DNA of 64,000 bases from Bostrychus sinensis (GCA_020698575.1 CM036241.1:9094416-9158415); one strand, 5' to 3'. Shown: positions 1 through 14,400, numbered from the stretch's first letter. Numbers and translations are program-made. The notes: generated by a model from the letters alone, not told the origin.

Positions 1-3000
1 CAGGTGAGAAAAAGAATAGGTGTGCCTATGTTTTTGGTGTGTTTTCAAAATCATGTGAAATGTGAATGCAAAATTAGCTTCTTCTTACAGAAACAAGTCT
101 TGCATTTTTCTGACCCAAGCTACTGAGGACTCAGGACTGAAGGAGATGTCATTGAAATATATAAATCTAACTGCATTTTAATTTGTTTGACACAGTTTAT
201 CATTTTGATTCATGAGGCGCAGGAGACGTTCATCCACTGACCAGAAGGTTGACGGTTTGAACCTTGCTCACCTGTTGCATACTGCTGTTGTGTCCTTAGG
301 CAAGACACTTCACCCACCTTGCCTCCAGTGTCTGTCACTGGTGTACGAAGTGTGAATGTTTGTGAGTGTGAATGTGTGAATGGTTCCTTGACGTAAAGTG
401 CTTTGAGTGCCCACTGAGCTAGAAAAGCGCTATATAAATGTGACCATTTATCATTTGGAGAGCAATAAACTACAATAAAGTTAGATTAATTTATTAAAAA
501 GATAGCGACAGTGCTTATTTACAAGGCACTTCTTGGTAAACTTCCTCATTCTCTCACATGTTTTCTTAAATAGATCTCAGACTCATGTCCTACAAGATGA
601 CACATAGCTTCTTTGTTTTAGAAAGCAGACATGTCAGTACTGAAACTGGGAAATGGCAACTTGCTCGAATTAGAATAATATTCCAAAACAGACAGAAAAA
701 TAATCATTACACAAATACTTTTGCCCATAAAGTTGGAATAATTTAGTTTTCAGACACGTTCCTATTTTTATTTCCTATTTACACACATCAGCAATCATCT
801 TTGTTTGGCATTTGATGAGAGTTTATGGGGAACAGTTTATTATCTATCTTCATCTGACAAAATGGCTAATTCCCTGCTTCTCTTTTCTCATAGGTCATAC
901 CAACACAGTCATGTACCTCCTGAACTACTACCTGAGCGTAGACATCGAAATCAAAGACTGTCGTGGCTTTACTGCCCTGATCAAAGCTGCAATCACTGGA
1001 CGAGATGATATTGTGGCAGCTCTCGTCATGGCTGGTCAGTAACACCAATGGTTTTTAATGGCAACATAATGTCAAAATAGCCATACAATATACATTATTA
1101 GTTACACCTGTTCTAATGCTTCAGCAGCAACTCAATAAATTTAGGCCTGAGATGTGTTGAAGACAAACCTGCTGAAGTTCAAACCGAGCATCAGGATGGA
1201 GAAGAAAGAGGATTTACTTTGAACGTGGCAGTTCTGCGGTGAATTATTAGAATTATTGTTGCCTTTCTATCATCTCAACCTAGTCTGTCTATTCTACTCT
1301 GACCTTGGCCATCAACAAGGCATTTTCACCACAGGACTGCTGCTGACTGGATATTTTCTCTTTTTTCTGACCATTCTCTGTAAACCCTAGAGATGGTTGT
1401 GTGTGAAAATCCCATTAGATCACCAGTTTCTGAAAAACTCAGACCAATCAATACCACATTCAAAGTCTGATGCTCGGTTTGAACTTCAGCAGGTTTGTCT
1501 TCAACACGTCTCAGAACTAAATGCACTGAGTTGCTGCTGTGTGATTAATTTGTTGATGAGTTATTTTATTGAAGCATTAGAACAGGTGTGCCTAATAATG
1601 TGGCCAGTGAGTGCACCATTGCAGCATGATATAACCTGGTCTTTTTTCCACACAGACTTTAGCTTATTACTCCTACAATAATAGCACAGTCAGTGAGTGC
1701 TGACCCTTGTCCATATTTGCAGCCCTCTCTATCTGTCCATAAGTCAGAGTGTGGCAGTTTAAGGATGTCTCTGAGGACATTATCTCATCTTAACGCACCA
1801 CTATAATCTGTGACTTACTCATCTTGGAGGCTGGTTGTAGATTAGCAGGTTGCTCAGCTATTTAGGGCTGCACAGAGGCTAAAATTACACTGGCTTTTGC
1901 AGCACTCCCTTACTATGGGAAATGATATATACACAATGTTAAGTGTAGATCTACTGAACAACAACAGCGTCTATAATCAGCAGAGGCTGTGTGCTCATTG
2001 TGGTGCAAGAAGTTAAGCAGATCTTTATGCATTTTCATGGAGAAAAAAATTACCAAGATTGTTCATAAACAAGTTGGTTTTGGCAAAATCTAGCGTTTTT
2101 TCTAGTGTAAGAGTATCAACAACTGCAGGAAGATACAAACTTGAAATGACGACCAGCTGTCTACATGTGTTAAATGTCAGTGCCTGGTTTAGAGATCATT
2201 AACAAGTTTTAAATCTATAAGTTCCAGTACACAGCTCTGGAAAAAATAAGACACCACTGCAAAATAAGAAAACTGTTAAGAAGTCAGTATTTGGTGGCAA
2301 AAACCCTGATTTGTAATTACAGCTTTCCTGTGTCTTGCGCTCCACCAGTTTTTCCCACTGCTGCTGGGTAAATTTTAGGGGTGTAACTAAACGTTTTTGC
2401 AACGTTTTGCAAAAATCATAAAAGTTTATTCTCAAATCTAGCATCGTGGCCGGGATTGCTTATGTCCAAAGTGAGTAAAGAAAAGTTGAATATAACATTT
2501 TATATAATTAAAAACACAAAAATTACATCCAAAAAGACATATCTGGTTTTATTTTAACATGCAAATTTGTACTTTTGATATTTCTGATATTATAGATTTT
2601 TTTCCATGTATATCAATATATACTACCTGGAAAATGTTACAATTCAATACAGGGTACTGCATATTGATATAGTTGTATCATAGGAATAAAAAAATGTATA
2701 CATTACATTACATTAGTAACTGTATTGTTACACCCCTGGTAACTTTATAACACTCTCTCAGCTTTTCCTGATGGTCTGTGAGTTCATAAAGCAGAGTGAG
2801 GTGTGAGAGGGAATTTAACAGACACTGGCCTGAGATGGTTGTCAGACTAAAGAGAGGCTGAGAGAAGAATAACTTACAGTGGTATCTTATTTTCTTCCAG
2901 AACTGTACAAGTTAATGGCATTGATCATTTGTATATTAACAAATGCTTATTGCTTTCCCAGGAGCCAACCTACATGCCACAGACTCTACTAAAGGAAAGT

Positions 3001-3794
3001 GTGCTCAGGAGTGGGCTCTAAAAACCGGCCGCTACGAGACACTGCATCGTTTCCGGCGTCTTACACTGCGCCCAAAAGCCGAGCAGTTTTGTGAGAGTTT
3101 TGTCCCTGAGTGGCCTGAGCTTAAGAATAAAGTAGCTAAGGCAATGGCTGAGAAAAGCGCAAGACAAAAACTTACCCAAAGTCTCAAGGATAAGTTTGGA
3201 TTTAGGCTACCTCATGATCCTGAAGAGAATGGAGTTATGGACCACATGGTGAGGATAACCACCAGTATACACAGTCCGCTGATTACGACTGGATGTCGAC
3301 CGTTATGTCCGACAAGTCCTCCTGAAGTGGGGAAGAGGCGGTTGGCTGTGCCCGATCTGGTGAAAAAACACCCAGAAAAAGACTTAAAAATGACGACAGT
3401 GTGCCATACCAACGGCTCTGTCTCCCAAATGAATCCTCCCATTGAATCTGCAGAGTCTTTCGCCACTAAATGTTGTGCCAACGGTGACAGACGAGGCAGC
3501 ATGCTCTCTATGGCATCCAACAAAGTCACTTCTGCTTTCATCCCTCGCAGCATGGCCAGAAGAAATAGTGTGTTTCCCTCCGGCTGTATCCCAAACATCA
3601 GTGTGAGCAGGCCCGTGGAGAAGACGCCTAAAAAACAGAAGAAGAAGAAAAAGGACAAGAATTACCTGCAGCCACCGAAGTGGAAGTACAAAGAGACCCG
3701 AGAGGAGAAGAAACGAGAGGAGAAACAGCAGCAACAGCAGAAAGTAAAAATGGAGAAAAATAAACAAAAGGACAGTAAAAAGAGCAAGAAATAG
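1..3794 (+). CDS. ankrd33: Ankyrin repeat domain protein 33-like, 3' part only
   Basis: Two exons are clear: 894-1034 (acceptor after TCATAG, donor G|GTCAGT) and 2962-3794 (TAG stop at 3792-3794), joined in phase 1. Bases 1-3 (CAG followed by GTGAGA) may be the end of an upstream exon. The first exon encodes an ankyrin repeat (LLNYYLSVDIEIKD, then FTALIKAA). The second begins GANLHATDSTKGK and contains WPELKNKVAKA, then a segment like LVTATTSLASP of human ANKRD33 (here MVRITTSIHSP). In mammals ANKRD33 is a photoreceptor ankyrin protein linked to repression of photoreceptor genes. The last 60 or so residues are very rich in Lys, Glu and Gln, with runs of K and Q, and could act as a nuclear localisation signal (inference). 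The 5' exons lie outside the window. I am sure of the family; which teleost paralogue it is cannot be told here. Confidence 0.85.
206..455 (+). repeat. tRNA-derived SINE
   Basis: The head carries a B-box-like GGTTTGAACC. The body contains the phrase seen in many teleost SINEs (GTGTCCTTAGGCAAGACACT). The tail is GTAAAGTGCTTTGAGTG and GCGCTATATAAATG, the L2-type 3' end. It lies in an ankrd33 intron. Boundaries are approximate. Confidence 0.7.
1081..1612. mobile_element. Non-autonomous Tc1-like element with inverted ends
   Basis: The left end (TTACACCTGTTCTAATGCTTC) is repeated inverted at 1571-1600, and the next bases (CAACTCA; GACAAACCTGCTGAAGTTC) are also mirrored at 1475-1530. A minus-strand remnant in 1326-1526 reads like the helix-turn-helix of Tc1-type transposases (GFSHTTISRVYREW). 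It lies in an ankrd33 intron. Related copies are at 34666-35807, 49266-50097 and the right window edge. Confidence 0.65.
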
Positions 3795-5479
3795 GGGTCT
3801 ACAATGATACAGATGTAGTTAAATTGACTGGCTATGTTTATAAGCAAAAATATGTCAGCATGGTCTGATGAAGTGGATCAGGAAGTCCTCTGGTTTAAAA
3901 CTGCACCAAGATCTATCTATAAAACATTACTGCTTTTCTAAAATGGGTTTTCAATAAATGCTGTGTTCCTCCTCTTTATGTAGGCTGTTCCAGATTGCAT
4001 CAGTCCAGACATAGTTTATTGCTACCACTCTTTGATTTCTCATTGGTTGTATGTCTCTCAAAATGCATTAAGAAGTATTTTAATCTATATCCATTTATTC
4101 TGCCTCCTGAAAATCCAACTCAAATCCACAGAGACCAGACTATTTTTATATACAATAGATGGCTCGTCAAAATTACTAAATATCTGAAAAAACTGCATAA
4201 TATTTTTGTGAAATGTACTGGGTGCTAATGCATATGCCTACCTCTTTGAAAAGATGTAAATTGTAAAGAGAGAAAATAGATTTGATTTTGTTATAGATGA
4301 GTTTGTGGCGATCACTGAAGCAACCTCTTTTGTAAATACTGTACAGTTTGTAGCTTCCTTTCCTCAACATGAAGGATGTGTCCTTTCCTCTGGGTTAATT
4401 GCAGTTTTTAATTGCCATTTTCTGACATTGCCAATATTGTATGTATAGTTGTAAATATATAGTAAAGGAAAACTATAATTTCATTAACCCAGTGATTGCA
4501 AAACAGGTTTTAAATTGATTAGAAGATGTAAGAAATAATGTAGAATAAAAGTAATTAAAAAGACTATATTAACATTGTAGAAATGGTCATTATTATATTT
4601 TCCAGTGTCTAGTTTTGTTTATTTTAGCTTTATATTCCCTGCGAAAATGCAAATATTAAGATGACCATATCAGGGACTATCCCAATTCTAGACTCCTTGT
4701 CCCATGTCCAAGAGCGTAGCATCAGGTAGTGAAGCCAGGGCAATAGCACTGGGGCCCAGGAAGTTTGGGGCCCCAAGAGTAATAACAATGAACAAGAGCA
4801 GTACCTTGCTAACAATATGTTTTTTGTTGTTGTTGTTGTTGTTTTGTTTTTTTGAGTTTGTAATTTATTTTATTACATTTTTCTTTTGCAAAAATGACAA
4901 ATAAATTGAAAACACAAATTGTAAAAATATATGTTATAATGTTAACAAGATTTTCTTAAAATAATGAATAAATGAAGCTATTGAAATATGCTTCAGACCT
5001 TGGGGGCCCAATATTAAAACCTGCTCCGGGGCTCCACATCACCAAGCTATGCCCATGTCCCAACAAATATTTGTTAAAAAAAAAACAGTTTTTAACAAGT
5101 TCAAGCTCATTTCAACAAGTTTTCAACAATTTCCATCATGTGTCCCTCTCTTTAGGTCTAGAAGTAATGTCACCCTCGCATGCTAACTTACCACGTGCAG
5201 AAGACGATGACAGAAGATCATTTGTAGTGGCTTCCTTAAAATAAGAGTATAACAATGTTGTCCTTGTTATAACATATTAATATAAAAACAGTTGAGTGTA
5301 AAGTACTTTACGGTGTTTTGCTGCTGCCTAGCGGCGGCTGGAGCCTCTGGTCCGGGCTCTGCTCTCTCTGACAGTCGCCTCTCTGTTTGTCATCATCACG
5401 CCTCGCCGCCACATCAATGGCCACATCTAACCCCGGCTAACTTCACCTGTTTATGCGATGCTCCGGGACCTCCTGGACC
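3795..5479. other. ankrd33 3' UTR and spacer before acvr1b
   Basis: An AATAAA at 3953-3958, 159 bases after the ankrd33 stop, is the likely polyadenylation signal. The rest is AT-rich, with a short TTG microsatellite at about 4822-4845 and two short segments with GGGGCCC (about 4750 and 5005) resembling an interspersed repeat. From about 5300 the sequence turns GC-rich and is the likely promoter and 5' UTR of acvr1b. No further gene is seen. Confidence 0.6.
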
Positions 5480-8400
5480 ATGGCTAACCTCTGGATTTAT
5501 GTGGCGTTGATGTCGCAGGCTGTCCTGTTTAAAGCCTGCCACGGTGAGTGATTTGTTTGTTTTTGTTAGTGAGCTCATCGCCGCTTTCATCACCGTCTGG
5601 TCTGAGCGCTAGCTGCTAGCTCAGGTTAGCATGTTAGCCTAGCTTAGCCTTTAGCGACAAATGTATAGATCGTTCCACAATAAAAAAAGGAGGTTGTCTG
5701 TCATTTGCTAGATCTAGATATTTATTATGGTAAATATCATGAAGCAACCGCGGCGTCTAAGCTAGGTCTGGGCTTGTCAAAAGTAGCATAGACTTGTGGA
5801 CAGTGCTCGACCCAAAAATAAAAAAACACAGACTTAGGATAACGAGGCAACAATCATCTTTACTCATTTACTATATCAATTTCATTTCATTACAATTTAC
5901 AATTTCATTTCATTACAATTTACAATTTCATTGTATAGACAGGTAATTATTACATAATTAAGGCCAACTGTTTATTTGTTTTTTTCTATAAATAACTTCA
6001 GATTTGTTCATTAACAAATGCTATGTTAATGTTTTAATACCTTTTTAATTTAATATTCTATTATTAATTAATAATAAATTATTAGTAATTAATACATTTT
6101 CTCTGCTTTTATTTTGGAAAATAGAAGTATTGTATATCCAACACAAAAGCAGGAACATTACCATAAATAAACAGACTAGTTACATTTATATATTTTGAGT
6201 GAAAAAGTTAATAGCTGTATACTACAGGTGTATTACCTACTACCAATACTACTACTTCTACTGCTACTACTTCTACTAATGATGATAAGTTAGTTTTATG
6301 GTGTATCATTTTTAAGCCTTTACAAAAACGACACACAGTTGCAATGAAATTTGTTTTAAATGTATGTTCACAGAATCTGACTGAATGTAAACAAACCAGT
6401 TTAAAAAATAAATTGATAAAAACGTATGAAGTCCAAATAATTGAGGTATATTTGTTTGACAGACTGTTTTTGTGTTTTCACATTATTCTCTCCAAACTGC
6501 CTTTTCTTTGTCTCTGTAACAATAAAAGGCTCATGTTAGATTTAGTTACAGCGAGTGCCCCAGTTTAAAGAATATTTACTATGTGCTTCACAAGGAAACA
6601 TTTTCATCTTTTTCGGGGTCATGTCTTGTTTTATGTTTGCTTCTGGCAGCATTGTTTTTTTTTCTGTTAAGTACCAGCTTGTGTGAAGTAGGTGTTGACT
6701 TGAGTGAGTCAGTGCCACAAAAAATGTTGCTAAAAATCCATTGAGAGCTTTTTTACAATATCCAAATGCCATATCCTCATCAGGCTTAGACAGTACGTTG
6801 TGGTATAAGATTCTAATCTTGTTTTTAGTTGCAGGCAATAGTTTAATCTCTACTTCCTATAAAACCTCTAACTCTAAGTCCTATAAAACCTTTGTCATTC
6901 GTGGTAAAGCCTGGCCGCCACCGCACCACCCACATTAATGTTTCCTCTGTGTTTGGGCCTGAAAACCAATCTTCTGTCGCCCCTTCTGTCTCTGTCTTTT
7001 TGTTCTTTGAGTCATAACCAACTTATGCTCTTGAAATACTCACTGAAACACTATAGTTTAGAAAAGTTTGGTCACTGTGTCAATTTAAATAAAACAAACT
7101 TAGCTATTTTTTTTTTATCTCACCAACTTTTTTGGCTTATCCAAGTCTGAGTCAAAGAGGCAGCAGTTTGACCAGAAATGCCCATACATTACCTCTAGCT
7201 CTTTATAATTTATAATCAATACAGTATATTTCTATATTATTCACAATAGACCTTAACCATATAATAGGTGTGGTCACTAGAGCTGCACGGTATGAGAATA
7301 AACATGCAATAACTATGTTTAATATTGTGATATGCTTGGGGATTTTTTATATACTATTTTGACATAGGAAGTTCAATTAACTTAATATAAGTTCCTGTAT
7401 TTACTGGTCAAAACTGTTTCACAATCACTACTTAATAAATCATTGCCATACTGTGTTTGCTGATACTGCGATAACGATAAATTTCGTACAGAACTCGAAC
7501 TTCGTACAGACTGAGCAAACTAAATGATGGTATATCTGACAGATGTCAAAGGTGTAAAATCTCTGTTGGGTAGCTTGTACACATGCTTGAAATTGTGTCA
7601 AATTATACACTGCCTGGCCAAAAAAAAGTTGCCACCTAGAAGTAACTAAGCAAATAGGTAAGAGCCTCCCTGCAGTTGGTCAGGTCTGGGTTCAGCAACG
7701 TTATGAGCCCAAAGAATGGGAACAGCTGACTTCCTGCATGTACTGAATGACCAGGTTACTCCATCAATGGATTTTTTTCTTCCCTGATGGCACGGGCTTA
7801 TTCCAAGATGACAATGCCAGGATGTATCGAGCTCAAATTGTGAAAGTGTGATTCAGGAAGCATGAGACATCATTTTCACACACGGACTGGCCTCCACAGA
7901 GTCCAGACCTTAACCCCACTGAGAATCTTTGGGATGTGCTGAAGTCACTGCCTACCCAAAAAACCAGTAGTATTTTGTCAGCCTGCCTTTAGCTTTGATT
8001 ATGGCACGCATTTGCTGTGGCTTTGTTTTGATAAGCTCCTGCAATGTCACAACATTTATTTCCATCCAACGTTAAGCCAAGATCTTAATGATGGGAGAGT
8101 TGGACCAGCACGAAGTCTTCTCCAGCACATCCCAAAGATTCTCTGTGGGGTTAATTTCTGGACTCTGTGGTGGCCAGTCCATGTGAAAATGATGTCCCAT
8201 GCTCCCTGAACCACTCTCACAATTTGAGCTTGATGAATTCTGATGACATTGTCATCTTGGAATAAGCCTGTGCTATCTGGTCTTGATTTAGAGACAGTTT
8301 TATTCCTGGTTTGTTCTGAGTTTATCCTGGGTGAGTCTAATTTAGTCTTGGTCTAGACCTGGTTTAGTCCTAGTTTAGTCCTGGTTTCGACCTGGATTTG

Positions 8401-11400
8401 TCCGTGTTTTGTGTTAGGATAATTCCTATTTTATTCCTTGATTTAGATCTGGGGTAGTCCCGGTTTAGGCTCACTCAAGTCTATTAAAGATGGTACTTTA
8501 AAAGCTAAGCTTTATAATATTATACAACAAAGAAAAAATGTTGTTGTGATACAAGTATTTTTTTGGCCATACAGATATTGCAATAAATCTGACATATTTT
8601 GCGTTTGTACTTTTGGGTTATGTTCACTTCATAAACCACATACTGACTGTTTGTTGTGTTGTCCACTGTTTCCTTTGCAGCTCTTTGGTGTAACTGCACT
8701 ATAGCCCAGTGTCAGCAGACTGGCTATCGGTGTGAGACGGACGGGGCCTGCGTGGCTTCGACTTCGCTCATCGACGGCCAGGAGCAGCGCGTTCGAACAT
8801 GTATCACTCGGGACAAACTGGTGCCGCCGGGACAGCCCTTCTTCTGCCTCAGCGCCGAGGGGCTGCTCAACATTCACTGCTGCTACACGGACTACTGCAA
8901 CAGCATCGACCTCAAAGTACCTTCTGGTGAGGAGTTACTGTCACTGGTGAATTAATCTTACAGGCAAGAACAGAGAGGGAGCAACTGTGTTATTACAGTA
9001 TCTTATATTGATTTATCTTCTACTCAATATTTTGTCCCCTTGGGGCTGGCTGGAGCGTATCCCAGCTACTTTAATCTGAAGTAGAAAATGGCAAGTTATG
9101 CTGCATTCATGTGGTCATCGGAAACTCAGGAAAACATTTTTCTCCAAGTTTAAAACTGCACCTGCTTAAGTCGGAAAAACAACTTGGAAACGTGGGTCAC
9201 AACCTTCTTCCCGACTTTTCCACTTGACGCCACCTGCTTCATGGACAGAGCAGAAAAGAAGCTAATTAATCAATTTGTGTTTCATATATGAGCTCTTTGA
9301 CTTAACGCTGTTTATATAATGAGTTTACTGTGAGCTGTGGCTTGCATGAGTAAAAGATTTGCATCAGAAATGAAATGCCAATTACGAATTTCAGTAGTAG
9401 CAATGTTAAATGTGACTAGTGAGCCGTGTTCAACACTAATAACATTTCTGACCAATAAGTTCTCAGTTGGTCTATAAATAGTGACGTCAATAACTTGACC
9501 TTTTGAGATAATAAAAGCACATGAACACAAGTTCGGAAAAATAGCTCTTCATCTCCGAAAAAGGACCATATAAATGCAGAATCTGACAGCCAGACATTTA
9601 CTCTTGCATTCATTCTTTTTGGGTAATCTAGAGTCCCCAATTCACAAATTAAGACAAGGTAAAAGGCGGTAGACACAGAGAATTTGCGAGTTAAATGTCA
9701 ATAACAATGGTACAGATATCACATTTTTTTCAACAATTAAAATATAGATAGATATTTCTTTTTATTTTCTTTTTAGTTTTTGACCAAAAGGCCAACATTT
9801 CAACCAGAAGAAAATGTTTGTGATGATGGTAGCTTCATTTTACTAGTAATTTTACCTACATTCAGCCTACAATATTTTTTTTCCTATTTGTAACCAGCAC
9901 TAACAAACTACACTCTTGTCTCCTCATAGTGACCACTGCCCCAGGACCCGGAGGAGGTTATGGCCCTGGTGGGACGTGGGGCCTGGTGGAGCTGGTGGCT
10001 GTGATCGCTGGGCCCCTCTTCCTGCTGTGTCTGCTGCTGCTGCTGGGAGTGTTCCTGTATCAGTACCACCACAGAGCCTACAGCCACAGACAGAGGCTGG
10101 AGGTGGAGGACCCCTCGTGTGAGCACCTGTACCTGCCCAAAGACAGGACCCTCCAGGACCTCATCTACGACCTGTCCACCTCCGGATCAGGCTCTGGTCA
10201 GTTATACTGGATAAAATTAAACAAACAATAATGGCCAGCACCAGGGTCAGCTTACCCAAAGATCTTAATCAGCATGGTCAGGATGGGCCACGGTTTAGCC
10301 AAGACTCTTGACAAGAAAACAAATAAAAATATTGTTTAATAGTTAATTGGGAGTGATAGTCGGCAATATACTAAGTATTAAAGTAAAATCATACATTTTT
10401 TGGGCGTGTGTGGTCCCCATACCACAGCTTGAGAACCACTTATCTGTGTTATGTTAAACAGGAAAAAATTGGTTGCTTAAAATATATGAAACTTGTAAAA
10501 ACAGATTAAGACAGGGAGCTACTGGTATCTGCAAAACCAATGGTGCTCATGGAAAGGGTAACAGAAGTGGAAGAAAAACAAGGTCCAGGCACTCAATTGG
10601 TTGAAAAAGTATAAAAGGCCTTTATTTCATGAGGGCTGGAGACATTAAAACACACCAATGCGTGTCGGCTTGCACCTTCTTCAGGGTGTGACACACCCAC
10701 ACCCTGAAGAAGGTGCAAGCCGACACGCATTGATATGAAACTTGTGTTGCTGACTTGATTTTTCACTAATGGTTATAGCAAATGGAAGCATCTTGTAGCA
10801 ATATCCTGACTTTTTATCTATCTTTATCCATCTTGTACCACAATTGAGTTGTACTACCATCACAGTGGTAATAAGGCCCAGGACAGTTGGTGACTTTTTC
10901 TCACTCTTGTCGTCATCAGGGCTGCCTCTGTTTGTCCAGCGAACTGTGGCCAGAACCATCGTCCTGCAGGAGATCATCGGTAAAGGGCGTTTTGGTGAAG
11001 TGTGGCGTGGTCGGTGGAGAGGAGGAGACGTAGCTGTGAAGATCTTTTCATCCAGAGAGGAGCGCTCCTGGTTCAGAGAAGCTGAGATCTACCAAACCAT
11101 AATGCTCCGCCATGAGAACATCCTGGGATTTATAGCTGCTGATAATAAAGGTAACCACATATAGTACTATCACACTAAAGAAATTCAGATTACCTAACCC
11201 TAATTATAACTGCTTGTAAATCTCATATTCCTATTGGGTGGGCATTAATTTCTATTAATCCTCGATATTGGATAATGCATTTATTGTCAGACTTTTGCTG
11301 CATGTTTACATTTTACACTAAGGTTGGACAGAGCTCTGAGCTGCTCCAGACATGTAACACATGTAAACATGGAAAAACTCCTTTTTAGACCAGCGAGTGC

Positions 11401-14400
11401 ACATATTTTGGCTCACTCTGTCGCTGGTTAAACTTGTTTGATGGTTGCTTTAGTTATGTCGTAAAAATAGAAAACTAGATCTATCTTATGATTGATTCTC
11501 ATACTTTCAGTTTGCAAAGTAAGGAACACCTTTGTCTGATGTGTTGCCATCTGTATGTGGTGATAATATAGATCATGGCTTGTTTATTTAGCGCTATAAA
11601 CATATTTGCTTAGGCCAAATGCTGTCAAATACCAGGACCACATTAATGCACCATGAATCGTTTGACTCTTTCCTGTTCAGCAAAGACAGAAGTCCCAGGG
11701 TGTGTCTTGTCTTGAGTACAGAGTAGCCCCTAGGTCTTAAAAGCAATAAATAGATTTATTTATTTTTTTTTTTAATTAAGGCCTTAAAAGTATTACATTA
11801 TGAGGAGGTATTAAATATGGTTCATCTAGATCTTGAAATTGTTGAAATTGAAACATGTTAATATTACAAAAAAGTAGCGTCACTGAAACAATGAAATATA
11901 TTTATTGAAGAAATATTGTCATTGAAATGCATGATTAATTTATTCTTGATTTTTATTTTATTTTATTTTTTACAGCTCTGGAGTTCTTTCATCTGTATTA
12001 GACTTTTAAAATAAAACCCTTGAGTTTCAGAGAGTAGTATGGATAATTAATTTGTGTAAAATTTATACAGATTATTGTTCTGTTGACAATGCTCGCACTA
12101 AATTTCACTCTTAAGTGGTATTAAAAAGTCTTAAAATGTTCTTAAATTTCATAAGACAAAACATGGAGCTACCCTGGAGTAACAAATTTAAGTAACGTTT
12201 TCTGTTTTCCGTCTATTTGTTTATTTTGACTTGTTAAAATCACCTCTCCCCCCTTATTCCCCTCTCAGACAACGGCACATGGACCCAGCTGTGGCTCGTA
12301 TCGGACTACCACGAGTACGGCTCTCTGTTCGACTACCTGAACCGTTACTCTGTCACCACTGAAGGGATGATCAAACTGGCCCTGTCTGCTGCCAGTGGCC
12401 TCGCACATCTGCACATGGAGATACTCGGCACTCAAGGTACTTTATAGTTTTGTTTTTATAGATGTGCATAAGACCAGTGGCTCTCAAACGTTTCCCATTA
12501 AGTACGACAGTACTTTCCAAATACCACCTTAAGAGCAGTCATATATTTAAAAAGCTAAACCAGGACAAAATCTAGGACTAAACCAGGACTAAACTTTGAA
12601 ATAAATCAGGACTAGACCAGGACTAAAACTAGAAATAAATCAGGACTAGACCAGGACTAAAACTAGAAATAAATCAGGACTAAACCAGGACTAAGTGCAT
12701 GTCTAAACCAGGATTAAACAATGGTTCAAATTTCAAATCAAGGAATAGGAATAAAACTGGCTCTTAATTAAACTAAATCGGACCCTAACCCTCCACCAGA
12801 AGCCCACGAACCACCCACTGTACCCATACCACAGTTTGAGAACCACTGCTTTAGACCATTTTAGTGTTTGTAAAAAAACATTGGCCATACATACATCATG
12901 GTGCTAAAGCAGACTGCAGTGCATTTTAAATGGACAAATTAGCAAAAGCCACCAGGAACTCCCACTCACAGGTTTATTCACAGATCCTACTTTAATAATT
13001 TAACTTTTCTAATGAAACTTACATAAGATCTTTGTGCTGTTATATGAAAGTCAGTTTTGTGGTCTAAAAATGTCCTGTTTACTGCTTTGACTTTGTTCCC
13101 TTGTACAAAAATAAACGCCATCAAAATGGCAGCGTATTACTGCCAACAGGGTGTGAGTTAATTTCAGCTGTATCACGTTTTAACAAGAAAACTATCACGT
13201 TTTTACATTATACTATTACGTTTTATCAATATAACATGTTTTAACAAGATGAGTATCACGTTATAACAAGATACTGAATTATCACATTTTTACATGATAA
13301 ATATTTTCTTGTAATCAAGTGATGTTTAAGGAAGCAACAAGTATGGACGATGCTGGTACCGGTCCTCGTGCATCTGTACTATGCAATCTTCTGGCAAACC
13401 CCGTTCTCGAAGAAATGTGGAGTGGACAGTCTGCCATCCTGCAAGCTCATCTCGATCTCTATGCATGGAAATAACCATGTAAACATCACGTGAAAACAGG
13501 AAAATCATTTATCTTTTTATAACATGATACTTAATTATCTTGTAAAAATGTGATAATTTCATATCTTGTTATAATGTGATACATATCTAGTACAAACGTG
13601 ATACATAGCTTGTACAAATGTGATAATTTTCTTGTAAAAACGTGATACAGCTGAAATTAATTCACTCTCAGTTGGCAGTAATACGCTGCCGTAAGATACA
13701 ACCTCAAAATCCTAAGGGAACAACAACTTCTACTGTGCCTTTAGAGCTGCAACAAAATGTCTCCCTGTTGCATAATAACACATCATGCATCCTCCGATAT
13801 TTCACATGTTGACTCATTTCACATCGATCTGTGTCATCCTTCGTCGAGAGCTGAAGTGATAATGTCCTGAGCTGTCTCTGTGATTAGAACATGTTATCAA
13901 CGCTGAAAAATAAATAATTTAGTAAGATGTTATTGTTTGATGAAGTTTATTTTGACATTGTTAGCCCCAAAAGCTGACCCTTATGGTTTGTTAAGTCGTT
14001 ACTGGGATCTCAGTGTTTGGTAATGTTTTGCAGGAAAGCCGGGCATTGCTCACAGAGACCTCAAGTCCAAAAACATCCTGGTGAAGAAGAACTGCACGTG
14101 TGCCATCGCCGACCTGGGACTGGCTGTGAGACACGACTCTGCCTCGGACACCATTGATATCGCCCCGAACCAGAGGGTGGGCACCAAGAGGTAAGCCCTC
14201 TCCTAATACTCTCTCTTCTATGTAAAGAATTAGTCTGGTGTCTGTGTGTTTATTTGGGTTGGCTTTCCAGGGGGCAGGACAAATGCAGCGAGATTATAAT
14301 GCAGCTGGACAGACAGAAAGTAGTACAATTTCTGAAAGTGTTTTATCTGTGTTATCTGTGTCTCTTCTGTAAACAGTTAATTTTTAGTTATATATTTTAC

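Noticed and set aside
3212..3767. Minus-strand frames of 148 and 127 aa opposite ankrd33 exon
   Set aside because: They are antisense shadows of a coding exon rich in AAG/GAG codons; no splice or homology support.
13326..13508. 60-aa minus-strand frame
   Set aside because: It lies wholly inside the inverted-repeat MITE and shows no known motif.
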